From Streptomyces achromogenes (lineage in GTDB: Bacteria; Actinomycetota; Actinomycetes; Streptomycetales; Streptomycetaceae): 64,000 nt of DNA. Positions within the stretch are counted from its first letter, which is position 1. The number at the start of each line of letters is the position of its first letter. The translations under genes were made by a program, and so were the position numbers. Below are positions 27,525 through 36,341 of the stretch, piece by piece. Below the pieces are notes generated by a model. It was not told where the DNA came from and did no database searches. It saw only the letters and a program-made list of their open reading frames with translations. The stretch spans positions 1,674,001 through 1,738,000 of the forward strand of contig NZ_JAUSYH010000001.1 in the NCBI RefSeq assembly GCF_030816715.1. The letters run 5' to 3'.

Positions 27525-27587
27525 GCCTTTCGCTTCCCAGCCACAGAGTGTCACGAGTCAGGCCACTACCACCACAGGGGGCACCTC

Positions 27588-28280
27588 TTGGAGACCACAG
27601 GACTTCTCCGGCGTCCGGCGCGGCGACGTCCGGCGCCGGGAGGACTGCCGCGACGGCTGATCCAGCTGTACGCCGGACTCGCGCTCTACGGGGCCAGCTC
27701 GGCACTGCTCGTCAAGGCGGGCCTCGGGCTGGAGCCGTGGAACGTGCTGCACCAGGGCCTGGCCGAGCTCACCGGAATGACGATCGGGGTGGTGACGACC
27801 CTCCTCGGCGCGGTGGTGCTGCTGCTGTGGATCCCGTTGCGCCAGCGCCCGGGCCTCGGCACGATCTCCAACGTGCTGGTCATCGGCGTCGCGATGGACG
27901 GCACGCTCGCCCTGGTCCCCGAGGCGCACGCCCTGGCCGTGCGCGTTCCCCTGATGGCGGCGGCCGTCGTGCTCAACGGGGCCGCCACCGGCCTGTACAT
28001 CGCGGCCGACTTCGGCCCCGGCCCGCGCGACGGGCTGATGACGGGACTGCACCGGCGCACCGGGCGCTCGATCCGTCTGATGCGCACGACGGTCGAGGCG
28101 CTGGTCGTCGTGACCGGGTTCGCGCTCGGCGGCACCATCGGCGTCGGCACCGTGCTCTACGCGGTCGCGATCGGCCCGCTCGCCCAGTTCTTCCTGCGGG
28201 CGTTCGCCGTCCCCACGCCGGCCGCCGGCAGCACGATCGTTGCCGCAGGGGCACCCCGGGGAGCGATACTGCGTCCGTGA
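27588..28280 (+). CDS. yczE: YczE-family membrane protein
   Basis: A 230-aa integral membrane protein of the YczE/YyaS family with about five membrane segments (for example LIQLYAGLALYGASSALLVK, IGVVTTLLGAVVLLLWIPL, and TVEALVVVTGFALGGTIGV). The conserved loop GLYIAADFGPGPRDGLMTGL is typical. The TTG at 27588 is preferred because AGGGGG lies 6 nt upstream; earlier starts in the frame lie inside the MocR promoter. Divergent from the MocR regulator, its probable controller. Family function is unknown, with a role in transport of a PLP-related or amino-acid compound suggested by the MocR linkage. It overlaps the downstream gene by four bases. Confidence 0.88.
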   Translation: METTGLLRRPARRRPAPGGLPRRLIQLYAGLALYGASSALLVKAGLGLEPWNVLHQGLAELTGMTIGVVTTLLGAVVLLLWIPLRQRPGLGTISNVLVIGVAMDGTLALVPEAHALAVRVPLMAAAVVLNGAATGLYIAADFGPGPRDGLMTGLHRRTGRSIRLMRTTVEALVVVTGFALGGTIGVGTVLYAVAIGPLAQFFLRAFAVPTPAAGSTIVAAGAPRGAILRP

Positions 28281-29044
28281 CCAGCTCCATGCGCCACCCG
28301 TACCTCGATCACCCGCGGCCCATACCGATCGCCCACCGAGGCGGGGCCGCGGACGGCCTGGAGAACACCGTGGCGCAGTTCCGGCGCGCGGTCGAGGCGG
28401 GCTACCGCTACATCGAGACCGACGTGCGCGCCACCCGGGACGGCCGGCTCGTCGCGGTCCACGACGCGACGCTGGACCGGGTCACCGACGGCTCGGGACG
28501 CATCGCCGACCTCCCGTGGTCGGACGTGGCCCACGCGCGCGTGAGCGGCACGGAGCCGGTGCCGCTCTTCGAGGAACTTCTGGAGACGTTCCCCGAGGTG
28601 CGGTGGAACATCGACGTCAAGGCGGAATCCGCCCTGCACCCCCTGCTCGATCTGATCGGCCGCACGGACGCGTGGGCCCGCGTCTGCGTCGGCTCGTTCT
28701 CCGAGGCCCGCGTCGCCCGTGCCCGGCGGCTGGCCGGCCCGCGCCTGGCGACGTCGTACGGCACCCGGGGCGTGCTCGGCCTGCGGCTGCGGTCCTGGGG
28801 TGTGCCGGCGCCGTTGCGCCGCTCGGCGGTCGCCGCGCAGGTGCCCGAGGCGCGGTCGGGGGTCCAGGTGGTGGACCGGCGTTTCGTCCGCGCCGCGCAC
28901 GCGCGTGGGCTGCAGGTGCACGTGTGGACGGTCAACGAACCGGATCGGATGCACCGGCTCCTCGACCTGGGGGTCGATGGCATCATGACCGATCACATCG
29001 ACACGTTGCGCGAGGTCATGCAGGACCGGGGCGTCTGGGTCTGA
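28277..29044 (+). CDS. Glycerophosphodiester phosphodiesterase
   Basis: A 255-aa GDPD-family enzyme. All core motifs are present: PIAHRGG at the N-terminus, ENT shortly after, ETDVRATRDGRLVAVHD (metal ligands and catalytic His), NIDVKAE, and the C-terminal VHVWTVNEPDRM and GVDGIMTDH. It hydrolyses glycerophosphodiesters to sn-glycerol 3-phosphate and an alcohol, for phosphate and carbon recovery from phospholipids. There is no signal peptide, so it probably acts in the cytoplasm. GTG start inside the yczE stop (GTGA). Confidence 0.95.
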   Translation: MTSSMRHPYLDHPRPIPIAHRGGAADGLENTVAQFRRAVEAGYRYIETDVRATRDGRLVAVHDATLDRVTDGSGRIADLPWSDVAHARVSGTEPVPLFEELLETFPEVRWNIDVKAESALHPLLDLIGRTDAWARVCVGSFSEARVARARRLAGPRLATSYGTRGVLGLRLRSWGVPAPLRRSAVAAQVPEARSGVQVVDRRFVRAAHARGLQVHVWTVNEPDRMHRLLDLGVDGIMTDHIDTLREVMQDRGVWV

Positions 29045-29096
29045 CCTCGGCCCGTCGCCCGCGCGCGGGTTCCGGGAGCGGGAAGCGAGGGCACGG

Positions 29097-30443
29097 GTGG
29101 ACATCGACACCGTGCGGACGGCGGCGTCCGACGAGGCCGCCGGTCGGCGGCGCGAGCAGCGCGGCTGGTATTTCTACGACTGGGCGTGCTCCGTCTACTC
29201 GACGAGCGTGCTCACCGTGTTCCTGGGCCCGTACCTGACCTCGGTCGCGAAGAAGGCCGCGGACGCCGACGGGTACGTGCATCCGCTCGGCATCCCGGTC
29301 AGCGCCGGCTCCTTCTTCGCGTACTCGGTCTCCCTGTCCGTGATCGTCGCCGTCCTCGTGATGCCCCTCGTGGGTGCCGCGGCCGACCGGTCCGGCCGCA
29401 AGAAGCCCCTGCTCGGCGTCGCCGCCTATGCGGGCGCCGCGGCCACCGCCTGCATGTTCTTCCTGGGCGGCGACCGCTATCTGCTGGGCGGCGCGCTGCT
29501 GGTCGTGGCGAACGCGGCCCAGTCGGTGGCGATGATGCTCTACAACTCCTATCTGCCGCAGATCGCCCCGCCCGAGGAACGCGACGCCGTCTCCTCCCGG
29601 GGATGGGCCTTCGGCTACGCGGCGGGCTCGCTGGTGCTCGTCGCGAACCTGGTGCTCTACCTCGCCCACGACTCCTTCGGCGTCTCCGAGTCCGCCGCCG
29701 TCCGCATCTGTCTGGCCTCGGCCGGTCTGTGGTGGGGTGGCTTCACGGTGATCCCGCTGCTGCGGCTGCGCGACCGGCCGGCCGTCGTGCGGGAGGCCAC
29801 GGCCCCGGGGCTGCGCCAGCTCGCCGCGACGGTCCGCGACATGCGCCGCCACCCGCTGACGCTCGCCTTCCTCCTCGCCTATCTGGTCTACAACGACGGC
29901 ATCCAGACGGTGATCTCCCAGGCCTCGGTCTACGGCTCCGAGGAGCTCGGCCTCAGCCAGGCCACGCTGATCGGGGCGGTCCTGCTGGTGCAGGTGCTCG
30001 CCGTGGCGGGCGCGCTCGGCATGGGGCGCCTGGCCCGGGCGTACGGCGCGAAGCGGACGATCCTCGGATCGCTGGTGGCGTGGACGCTCACCCTGGGCGC
30101 CGGGTACTTCCTGCCGGCGGGAGCGCCGGTGGCGTTCTTCCTGCTGGCCGGCGCCATCGGACTGGTCCTCGGCGGCAGCCAGGCCCTTTCCCGCTCCCTC
30201 TTCTCCCATCTCGTCCCACCCGGCAAGGAGGCCGAGTACTTCTCGGCGTACGAGATGAGCGACCGCGGCATGAGCTGGCTCGGGCCGCTGCTGTTCGGTC
30301 TCACCTACCAGCTGACCGGCAGTTACCGGGACGCGATCGTCTCCCTGGTGGCCTTCTTCGTCATCGGGTTCCTGTTGCTGGCGCGGGTGCCCGTGCGGCG
30401 GGCGATCGGTGAGGCGGGGAACCCGGTGCCCGAGAAGATTTAG
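29097..30443 (+). CDS. MFS transporter of the UMF1/Atg22-like family
   Basis: A 448-aa transporter with about 12 membrane segments. The N-terminus has the UMF1 signature WYFYDWACSVYSTSV, and the loop after the next segments reads AADRSGRKKPLLGV. Members are related to the yeast vacuolar Atg22 efflux family; bacterial substrates are unknown. The GTG start has GCGAGG 6 nt upstream. A hairpin just beyond the gene (arms at 30468-30473 and 30488-30493) may terminate it before rbpA. Confidence 0.9.
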   Translation: MDIDTVRTAASDEAAGRRREQRGWYFYDWACSVYSTSVLTVFLGPYLTSVAKKAADADGYVHPLGIPVSAGSFFAYSVSLSVIVAVLVMPLVGAAADRSGRKKPLLGVAAYAGAAATACMFFLGGDRYLLGGALLVVANAAQSVAMMLYNSYLPQIAPPEERDAVSSRGWAFGYAAGSLVLVANLVLYLAHDSFGVSESAAVRICLASAGLWWGGFTVIPLLRLRDRPAVVREATAPGLRQLAATVRDMRRHPLTLAFLLAYLVYNDGIQTVISQASVYGSEELGLSQATLIGAVLLVQVLAVAGALGMGRLARAYGAKRTILGSLVAWTLTLGAGYFLPAGAPVAFFLLAGAIGLVLGGSQALSRSLFSHLVPPGKEAEYFSAYEMSDRGMSWLGPLLFGLTYQLTGSYRDAIVSLVAFFVIGFLLLARVPVRRAIGEAGNPVPEKI

Positions 30444-30633
30444 CACTCAGGGCGAAAGGGCGGTAGTGTACGCGTTTGGCCTGCCAGGCGTACCGTTACT
30501 GCGCGTCAAAGATGCCGAAACGCTGGGTGACATCTCCTTTCAGATGTGACAAACCGGGCGCCGGTGGGTACTGCACTGGTTGACAAGGCTGCGGCTACGA
30601 CGGCGACCCACGACCCGGAACGGGACTCGGTAC

Positions 30634-30660
30634 GGGAATCTTTACCGCCGACCGGACGTT
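30634..30660 (+). promoter_or_regulatory. Sigma-R type promoter of rbpA (GGGAAT-N18-GTT)
   Basis: GGGAAT at 30634-30639 and GTT at 30658-30660 are separated by exactly 18 nt, the consensus spacing for the disulfide-stress sigma factor SigR. rbpA of S. coelicolor is a known SigR target. The site lies about 60 nt upstream of the start codon. A TTGACA at 30580-30585 further upstream could be the -35 of a second promoter but lacks a clear -10. The 278-nt gap also holds an inverted repeat ACATCT/AGATGT at 30530-30547. Confidence 0.88.
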
Positions 30661-30721
30661 GACCGGATGACGACGACAGCGACACCTGTCCTGTGGGCGA
30701 CAAGCCCGGGAGGCACGATTC

Positions 30722-31096
30722 ATGAGTGAGCGAGCTCTTCGCGGCACGCGCCTCGTGGTGACCAGCTACGAGACGGACCGCGGCATCGACCTGGCCCCGC
30801 GCCAGGCCGTGGAGTACGCATGTGAGAAGGGGCACCGGTTTGAGATGCCCTTCTCGGTCGAGGCGGAGATTCCGCCGGAGTGGGAGTGCAAGGTCTGCGG
30901 AGCCCCTGCACTCCTCGTGGACGGCGACGGCCCTGAGGAGAAGAAGGCCAAGCCCGCGCGTACACATTGGGACATGCTGATGGAGCGGCGGACCCGCGAG
31001 GAACTCGAAGAGGTCCTCGAGGAGCGGCTGGCCGTTCTGCGGTCCGGGGCGATGAACCTTGCGGTGCATCCCCGGGACAGCCGCAAGTCGGCATAG
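30722..31096 (+). CDS. rbpA: RNA polymerase-binding protein RbpA
   Basis: A 124-aa protein matching RbpA along its length: disordered N-terminal tail, beta-barrel core with CEKGH and CKVCG zinc/metal-type cysteines, the basic linker, and the C-terminal sigma-interaction helix pair (THWDMLMERRTREELEEVLE). RbpA binds RNA polymerase and the principal sigma factor, stabilises the open complex and is essential or near-essential for growth in actinobacteria. It is preceded by a sigma-R promoter and followed by a strong hairpin. Confidence 0.97.
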   Translation: MSERALRGTRLVVTSYETDRGIDLAPRQAVEYACEKGHRFEMPFSVEAEIPPEWECKVCGAPALLVDGDGPEEKKAKPARTHWDMLMERRTREELEEVLEERLAVLRSGAMNLAVHPRDSRKSA

Positions 31097-31136
31097 CCCC
31101 GCACGGCTGAGGCCGGCTGCACCACACGCACGCAAT

Positions 31137-31180
31137 GACCGCGGGCGCCGTACGTGAACACGCGTACGGCGCCCGCGGTC
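31137..31180. terminator. Strong hairpin terminator after rbpA
   Basis: Perfect 18-bp arms (31137-31154 and 31163-31180) enclose an 8-nt loop, 40 nt after the rbpA stop. It is not followed by a long T run, as is usual in Streptomyces. Positioned between convergent rbpA and fxsA, it can serve both. Confidence 0.92.
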
Positions 31181-31252
31181 TTCGTGCTGCCTGCCGTCCG
31201 CCTGGCGAAGCCCGGCGTGGGAGGGGCGGCGCGTCGGCGCCTGCCGCACGGT

Positions 31253-31786
31253 CTAGCGTTCGTCCCGGACGACCTCGCCCTGGACCACCTTGCCGTCGGG
31301 GCGGTGGATGCGCGCCTGCTGGAAGGCGTCGCCCAGGGTGCCCGGGGTGGCCGCCGCCACACGCAGCCGGCGCTCGGCGAAAGCGCCGACCGCCTTCTGG
31401 ACCGGCGGGAGGAGCAGGAGCAGCCCGGCCGCGTCGGAGAGCAGGCCCGGGATCATCAGGAGCAGCCCTCCGAGCATCATCAGGCCGTTACCCCCGCGGC
31501 TGGGCGCGGTGCCCCGCTGGAGGGCCTCGTTGAGGTTGCGGAAGGCACGGCGGCCCGCCCGCTTGATGACCACCGCGCCGAGCACGACGCCGGCGAGGAG
31601 GAGCAGGAACACCACGAGGCCCGAGGACGCTCCGGCGACCAGCGTCAGCAGCCAGATCTCCAGCACCAGCCAGCCGGCGAGGCCCAGCGGGACGAACGTG
31701 CGCAGTCGCGAGCGGCGGGGCTGTTGCTGAGGACGGCCGGGTCGGTCCGGGGTCGGGTGTACGGGGGTCGGGGCTCCAGTCGTCAT
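31253..31786 (-). CDS. fxsA: FxsA-family membrane protein
   Basis: A 177-aa protein with the FxsA domain: two N-terminal membrane segments (FVPLGLAGWLVLEIWLLTLV and LVVFLLLLAGVVLGAVVI), then the cytoplasmic LNEALQRGTAP segment and the hydrophobic hairpin MMLGGLLLMIPGLLSDAAGL, which includes the conserved PG-hxSD motif of the family. E. coli FxsA suppresses F-exclusion of phage T7; the general function is unknown. Its C-terminus (GKVVQGEVV) is typical of actinobacterial members. It converges on rbpA. Confidence 0.93.
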   Translation of the reverse strand: MTTGAPTPVHPTPDRPGRPQQQPRRSRLRTFVPLGLAGWLVLEIWLLTLVAGASSGLVVFLLLLAGVVLGAVVIKRAGRRAFRNLNEALQRGTAPSRGGNGLMMLGGLLLMIPGLLSDAAGLLLLLPPVQKAVGAFAERRLRVAAATPGTLGDAFQQARIHRPDGKVVQGEVVRDER

Positions 31787-31832
31787 GCGTCCAGTGTGCC
31801 CGGACCCGGCTCAGAGCGGCGTAAGGGGCCGA

Positions 31833-32669
31833 TCAGCCTTCGCTGTGCGACTTGGCGGGCGCCTGCGGACGCTCGGGCTGGTCGGCTGTGCGCCCGGTGA
31901 TCCTGCCGACCCGCTCCCCCACGCCCCAGGCCGTGACCCGCCACAGGGCCTCGACGAGGATGTCGCGGCTCATCTTGGAGTCGCCGTGCTCGCGCTCGAC
32001 GAAGGTGATGGGGACCTCGACGACGTGGAAGCCGCCCTTGACCGCGCGGCGGGCCAGGTCGACCTGGAAGCAGTAGCCCTGGGAGGCGACCTCGTCCAGG
32101 CCCAGCCCTTCGAGGGTCTCGCGGCGGAAGGCCCGGTAGCCGCCGGTGATGTCCCGCAGCGGCAGGTCGAGGGCGAGGCGGGAGTAGAGGCTGCCGCCGC
32201 GCGAGATGACCTCGCGGGACCTGGGCCAGTTCACCACCCGGCCGCCCGGCACCCAGCGCGAGCCGAGGACCAGGTCGGCGCCCTTGAGCGCGGTGAGCAG
32301 CCGCGGCAGTTCCTCGGGCTGGTGGGATCCGTCGGCGTCCATCTCGATCAGTACGCCGTAGCCGTTGTCCAGGCCCCAGCGGAACCCCGCGAGGTAGGCG
32401 GCGCCGAGGCCCTCCTTGCCCTTGCGGTGCAGCACCCTGACCTGGTCGTCCGCGGCGGCCAGCTCGTCGGCGAGCCGCCCGGTGCCGTCGGGGCTGTTGT
32501 CGTCGGCGACGAGGACGTGGGCCTCGGGAACAGCCTCCCGCACCCGGCCGACGATGCTCTTGATGTTCTCCGCCTCGTTGTAGGTCGGGATGATCACCAA
32601 GGCCGTGCCGAGCGGACCGAACGTCCTCCCCCGGTCCTGTGCCGCGAGGGTCCCGTCGCCGTCGTTCAC
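31833..32669 (-). CDS. ppm1: Polyprenol-phosphate mannosyltransferase Ppm1
   Basis: A 278-aa GT2-family, GT-A fold enzyme like Dpm1. The motifs [35 protein letters not shown] (metal and donor binding) and [11 protein letters not shown] are all present. There is no membrane domain. It transfers mannose from GDP-mannose to polyprenol phosphate for protein O-mannosylation. The S. coelicolor homologue (SCO1423) is needed for glycoprotein formation and for phage phiC31 infection. In some actinobacteria the enzyme is fused to Lnt; here it stands alone. Confidence 0.95.
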   Translation of the reverse strand: MNDGDGTLAAQDRGRTFGPLGTALVIIPTYNEAENIKSIVGRVREAVPEAHVLVADDNSPDGTGRLADELAAADDQVRVLHRKGKEGLGAAYLAGFRWGLDNGYGVLIEMDADGSHQPEELPRLLTALKGADLVLGSRWVPGGRVVNWPRSREVISRGGSLYSRLALDLPLRDITGGYRAFRRETLEGLGLDEVASQGYCFQVDLARRAVKGGFHVVEVPITFVEREHGDSKMSRDILVEALWRVTAWGVGERVGRITGRTADQPERPQAPAKSHSEG

Positions 32670-33228
32670 TGCTGCCCCTTCATGTCCGTACGCCGGAGAC
32701 CACCTTAGTGGCCCCAGCCTGGGATGACGTGACAGGACGTTCGAACGGCGGTGTCGAATCCACGAAAGCGGGGTAGCTATGTGCTTTTGGGCCCGTATGT
32801 ACGCACCGGCCCTGCCGGAGGTACGCCCCCTGCCCCCGCACGCGTGCGGGGGCGCTGCGGATGGGGGCCCGGCGCCCTTCGGGCCGGCCCGGGACCCGCT
32901 GGCTGCGGGTCGACCGAAAGCCGTTGTCTACTGAGCACCCGGGCCCCACCCGGGTCACACCTCCCCGACCGGCCGGAACGTTCCCTCGCTGCGGCGCGGG
33001 CGCTGAGCCTGGCTGCCAGTGGAGGTGCGCCGGTTCGGCACACCGTCCCTGACCCAGCGGCGCCGCGGCGAGTGCGCGGATGTTCCTCGGCGGGGCGTCC
33101 GGTGGTGGACTCCGCCGAACCTACCGGCCTTCCGCCGTCAGCTGTCAACAGCGGTTCGACCTGCGGGTCTTCTGTCAACGCGCAGGTCAGCCGGGACGAG
33201 ACCCGGGGCGCACGACGACGGCGGACGG
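32670..33228. other. Long non-coding gap between ppm1 and the amidohydrolase
   Basis: This 559-nt region carries the ppm1 promoter on its left side. Every open frame is Arg/Pro/Gly-rich and has no plausible ribosome binding site. A perfect 22-nt palindrome at 32832-32853 (arm GCCCCCGCACG) is the only distinct structure and is listed separately. Confidence 0.5.
32832..32853. terminator. Perfect 22-nt palindrome, possible terminator
   Basis: Two exact 11-nt arms (GCCCCCGCACG and its complement) meet without a spacer, so the stem would close on a small ACGCGT loop. It lies about 400 nt downstream of the amidohydrolase stop and upstream of ppm1 on the same strand. It may insulate ppm1 from read-through. 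Confidence 0.45.
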
Positions 33229-33260
33229 GTGATCTTTCCCGGGTCGCCCCGGGAGATCAC
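33229..33260. terminator. Hairpin overlapping the stop codon of the amidohydrolase gene
   Basis: The arms GTGATCTTTCCCGGG (33229-33243) and CCCGGGAGATCAC (33248-33260) pair with a TT bulge around a TCGC loop. Read on the minus strand, the stop codon TGA lies inside the first arm. This makes a compact stem directly at the gene end, suited to termination or 3'-end protection. Confidence 0.7.
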
Positions 33261-34873
33261 TCGCTCGGCCGCACGAACACCGTCCGGCCGCCGACCACGG
33301 TGCGCAGACACACCGGGAGGTCGTTCCCGGGCGTCAGATCGGGCAGTCCCGGGGTCCCGGAACGGGGGTCGGTGGACCAGCGGGCGACCCGGTCGTCGGG
33401 GGCCTGGACCACGAGTTCGTCCGTGCGCCAGACCGCGTAGTCGGCGGGCGCGCCCGGGACCAGCACCCCCGCGTCGTCGCGGCCGACCGCGCGCCAGCCG
33501 CCGCGGGTGTGCGCGGTGAACGCGGCGCGCGCGGAGACGCGGTGTTCCGCGGTCCGGTGGAAGGCGGCGGCGCGCACGGTCCCCCACGGGTCGAGCGGGG
33601 TGACCGGGCTGTCGGAGCCGAAGGCGAGCGGAACGCCGGCCCGCAGCAGGGCGGCGAACGGGTTCAGGGTCCTCGCCCGGTCCTCGCCCAGCCGCTGCGC
33701 GTACATGCCCTGTTCGCCGCCCCACAGGGCGTCGAAGGCGGGCTGGACGGAGGCGGTGAGGCCCAGTTCGGCGAAGGCGGCGACGGTCTCGGGCGTGAGC
33801 ATCTCCGCGTGCTCCACCCGGTGGCGGGCGGCGCGGATCCGGGCGAGGCCGACCTTCTCGGCGGCCGCGCGGACGCCCTCGACGACGGCCGTGACGGCGG
33901 CGTCGCCGATGGCGTGGAAGCCCGCCTGGAGCCCTGCTTCGGTGCAGGCCGCCACATGGGCGGCGACGTCGTCGGCGTCCAGGTAGGCGGCTCCGGTGTG
34001 CCCGGCGTCGGCGTACGGGGTGTGCAGACAGGCGGTGTGGGAGCCGAGGGCTCCGTCGACGAACAGGTCTCCCGCCGCCCCGAGGGCGCCGAGCTCGCGG
34101 GCCTTGTCGACGTCGCGCTCCGCCCAGTAGCCGACGACGCGCGGGCCGCACGCCTCGGCGGCGAGCCGCAGCAGGCCGGTGAAGTCGTCCTCGGAGGAGA
34201 TCTCCGGGCCGGCGCACTCGTGGACGGAGCCGATGCCGAGCGAGGCGGCGTGGGCGAGGGCGGTCCGCTGGGCCTCGGTGCGCTGGGCGGGCGTCACGGC
34301 TGCGAACGCGGCGGCGCGGACCGTGTGGTGGGCGTCGCGGGTGAGCGGCTCGCCGTCGGCGAAGCCGGCCGCGTCCCGGGCCCGGGGGGCGAGTGCCAGC
34401 AGGGCGGTGGTGACCGCGGCGGAGTGGACGTCGATCCGGCTGAGGTAGAGCGGCCGGCCGCCGGCGGCCTCGTCCAGTTCCTCGCGCCGGGGCGGGCGGC
34501 CCTCCGGCCAGCGGGAGGCGTCCCAGCCATGGCCCAGCAGCACCTTGTCCCGCGGGCGGGACACCGCGAACTCGCGCACCAGGGCGAGCGCGGCCGTCAG
34601 GGAGGGAGCCGCGGACAGGTCGAGTCCGGTGAGCGCGAGGCCGGTGGACGTGGTGTGCACATGGGCGTCGGTGAACGCCGGGGTGACGAGGGCGCCGTCC
34701 AGGTCGACCACCTCGTCGACACCGCCGGCGAAGGCGTCGGCGGCCCCCTCGGAGCCGACCCAGGCGACCTGGCCGCGTTCGACGACCATCGCGGTCGCGA
34801 AGGGATCGGCGGGGCTGTGGACCTCTCCTCGGCGGAGCAGGACGGTCTTCGGCTCGGGGGCGTGCTCACTCAT
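33257..34873 (-). CDS. Amidohydrolase, YtcJ-like (amidohydrolase 3 family)
   Basis: A 538-aa metal-dependent hydrolase. It shows the N-terminal beta-sandwich with GALVTPAFTDAHVHTT (HxH metal site), the mid-domain FHAIGDAAV and HRVEHAEML histidines, and GSDSPVTPLDPW (final metal Asp). The layout is that of YtcJ/N-substituted formamide deformylase-like proteins, which cleave amide or cyclic C-N bonds; the substrate cannot be deduced. No signal peptide, so cytoplasmic. The start at 34873 (MSEHAPEP) is chosen because the frame further upstream runs antisense through nothing conserved and overlaps the Lrp gene. The Lrp-type regulator lies 47 nt upstream on the same strand. Confidence 0.9.
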   Translation of the reverse strand: MSEHAPEPKTVLLRRGEVHSPADPFATAMVVERGQVAWVGSEGAADAFAGGVDEVVDLDGALVTPAFTDAHVHTTSTGLALTGLDLSAAPSLTAALALVREFAVSRPRDKVLLGHGWDASRWPEGRPPRREELDEAAGGRPLYLSRIDVHSAAVTTALLALAPRARDAAGFADGEPLTRDAHHTVRAAAFAAVTPAQRTEAQRTALAHAASLGIGSVHECAGPEISSEDDFTGLLRLAAEACGPRVVGYWAERDVDKARELGALGAAGDLFVDGALGSHTACLHTPYADAGHTGAAYLDADDVAAHVAACTEAGLQAGFHAIGDAAVTAVVEGVRAAAEKVGLARIRAARHRVEHAEMLTPETVAAFAELGLTASVQPAFDALWGGEQGMYAQRLGEDRARTLNPFAALLRAGVPLAFGSDSPVTPLDPWGTVRAAAFHRTAEHRVSARAAFTAHTRGGWRAVGRDDAGVLVPGAPADYAVWRTDELVVQAPDDRVARWSTDPRSGTPGLPDLTPGNDLPVCLRTVVGGRTVFVRPSE

Positions 34874-34920
34874 GGGAACAGTCTCGCGCCTCCCCGGGGG
34901 CGACCGCCCCCAGGGGCTCC

Positions 34921-35361
34921 TCAGATCCGCGGCGGCCGGGCCTCGTAGGGGGTGGACAGGACGACCGTGGTGCGCGTCGACACTCCCGCGAGCGCCCTGA
35001 GCCGCCCCAGCAGTTCCTCCAGTTCGTGCGGGGTGGCCACGCGCACCTTGAGGATGTAGTTCTCGTCGCCGGCCACGCTGTGGCAGGCCTCGATCTCCGG
35101 CACGTCCGCCAGTCGCTCGGCGATGTCGTCGGGGGCGCTGGGGTCGAACGGCTTCACCGAGATGAACGCGGTCAGGGGCAGCCCGACGGCCTCCGAGTCG
35201 ACGACGGCCGCGTATCCGCGGATGACGCCGCGCTGTTCCAGCCTGCGCACCCGCTGGTGCACGGCAGATGTGGACAGGCCCGTGGCCTTGCCCAGATCGG
35301 TGTAGCTCATCCGCCCGTCCTTGACGAGCAGCTGCACGATTTGTCGGTCCAGCTCCTCCAT
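34921..35361 (-). CDS. Lrp/AsnC family regulator
   Basis: A 146-aa regulator. N-terminal helix-turn-helix (MEELDRQIVQLLVKDGRMSY, then LGKATGLSTSAVHQRVRRLE), followed by the RAM ligand-binding domain with HSVAGDENYILKV. Lrp/AsnC proteins form octamers that respond to amino acids. It is transcribed with the amidohydrolase gene downstream. An imperfect inverted repeat TATACCT-N9-AGGTCATA at 35396-35419 in front of it could be its own operator. Confidence 0.93.
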   Translation of the reverse strand: MEELDRQIVQLLVKDGRMSYTDLGKATGLSTSAVHQRVRRLEQRGVIRGYAAVVDSEAVGLPLTAFISVKPFDPSAPDDIAERLADVPEIEACHSVAGDENYILKVRVATPHELEELLGRLRALAGVSTRTTVVLSTPYEARPPRI

Positions 35362-35636
35362 GACGCAAGAACTTACAGGCAGCGCGATCTCCGCGTATAC
35401 CTATGCAGCGCAGGTCATACCCCGTTTGTGATGTGTCCGGAGCGGTCCCGCGCGACGACCGGGCACCGCCCGGGGGCGCTCGCGCGTGGGGCACCTGCAA
35501 GCGGCATGTGACGAATGCCACAGCACTCGTGAACGCTTCGTGATGCCCCGGTGGTTACCGCCGGGACGGCATGGGAAGTGCTTGCTGTGGTCGAGGCCGC
35601 ACTGCCGTCACGACCCAGCCCGAGGGGGAGAATCAC

Positions 35637-36107
35637 ATGCAGAGTCCCAAGCGCCCTGGTCGCACCGTGCCCAAGCGGCTCCAGTCCGTCGGCGAGCCCG
35701 AGCCGGAGGGCGTCGAACCCTTCGACGCCGACGGCTTCGACGATGACGCCGCCGAGCACGTCGACGCGTACGACACCTTCGAGATGTACCGGGTGATCTG
35801 CCCGGACTGCGCGCAGCCCATCGCGCTGCTCGCGGACGAGGAGAGCCTGCCGGAGCACGCGCTGTGCGCCTCTCCGTGGAACCCGTTCGGGCTCACGGTC
35901 TGCGCCGGCACGGGACGCACGGCGGCCGAGGCCCGTCCCGCGGACGAGTCCGCGGGACTCCAGGAGCAGGACACCGCACTCCTGCTGACGCTCCCTCAGG
36001 GACTCGACTGGCGTACGCAGCCCTTCTCGCACGTCGGCGGCCCGGGTTCCCGCCCGATGCGCGTGCCGGCGATACGCGTCCCGACGACGCGCCGCGCGGC
36101 CGCCTGA
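35637..36107 (+). CDS. Hypothetical Streptomyces protein with a CPDC motif
   Basis: A 156-aa acidic protein. The N-terminal 50 residues are rich in Asp/Glu and Pro. A compact central part holds MYRVICPDCAQPIALLADEE and a second cysteine pair (ALCASPWNPFGLTVCAG), which could form a small metal site. The C-terminus is basic. AGGGGGAG lies just before the ATG. I know similar proteins as conserved hypotheticals in Streptomyces only; no function can be given. A hairpin follows the gene. Confidence 0.8.
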   Translation: MQSPKRPGRTVPKRLQSVGEPEPEGVEPFDADGFDDDAAEHVDAYDTFEMYRVICPDCAQPIALLADEESLPEHALCASPWNPFGLTVCAGTGRTAAEARPADESAGLQEQDTALLLTLPQGLDWRTQPFSHVGGPGSRPMRVPAIRVPTTRRAAA

Positions 36108-36154
36108 GCGGCGTCGCCGCACCCGTCGCCCCGGCTCGACTCCCGCAACAGGAC

Positions 36155-36182
36155 TGCACCATGGCCGGCAGGCCGTGGTGCA
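36155..36182 (+). terminator. Hairpin terminator
   Basis: The arms TGCACCATGGCC (36155-36166) and GGCCGTGGTGCA (36171-36182) pair with a single wobble around a GGCA loop, 47 nt after the stop of the upstream gene. Confidence 0.75.
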
Positions 36183-36341
36183 GGATCGGCGCGCCTCACC
36201 GACCGGGCCGGCGCCCCCCTTCGAAGGACCTGGGGGCCGGCCTCCACACGGACGGCGGGACCGCCTCCGGGGGCACATCCCGAACTCACGCGCGCCCCTG
36301 CCCGCCGGTGACTCCGTCGCGCGGACCCGCGTTGCCCCGGT

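Noticed and set aside
32777..33178. 133-aa open frame in the gap before the amidohydrolase
   Set aside because: Low-complexity Arg/Pro/Gly sequence, no ribosome binding site, and it spans a palindrome.
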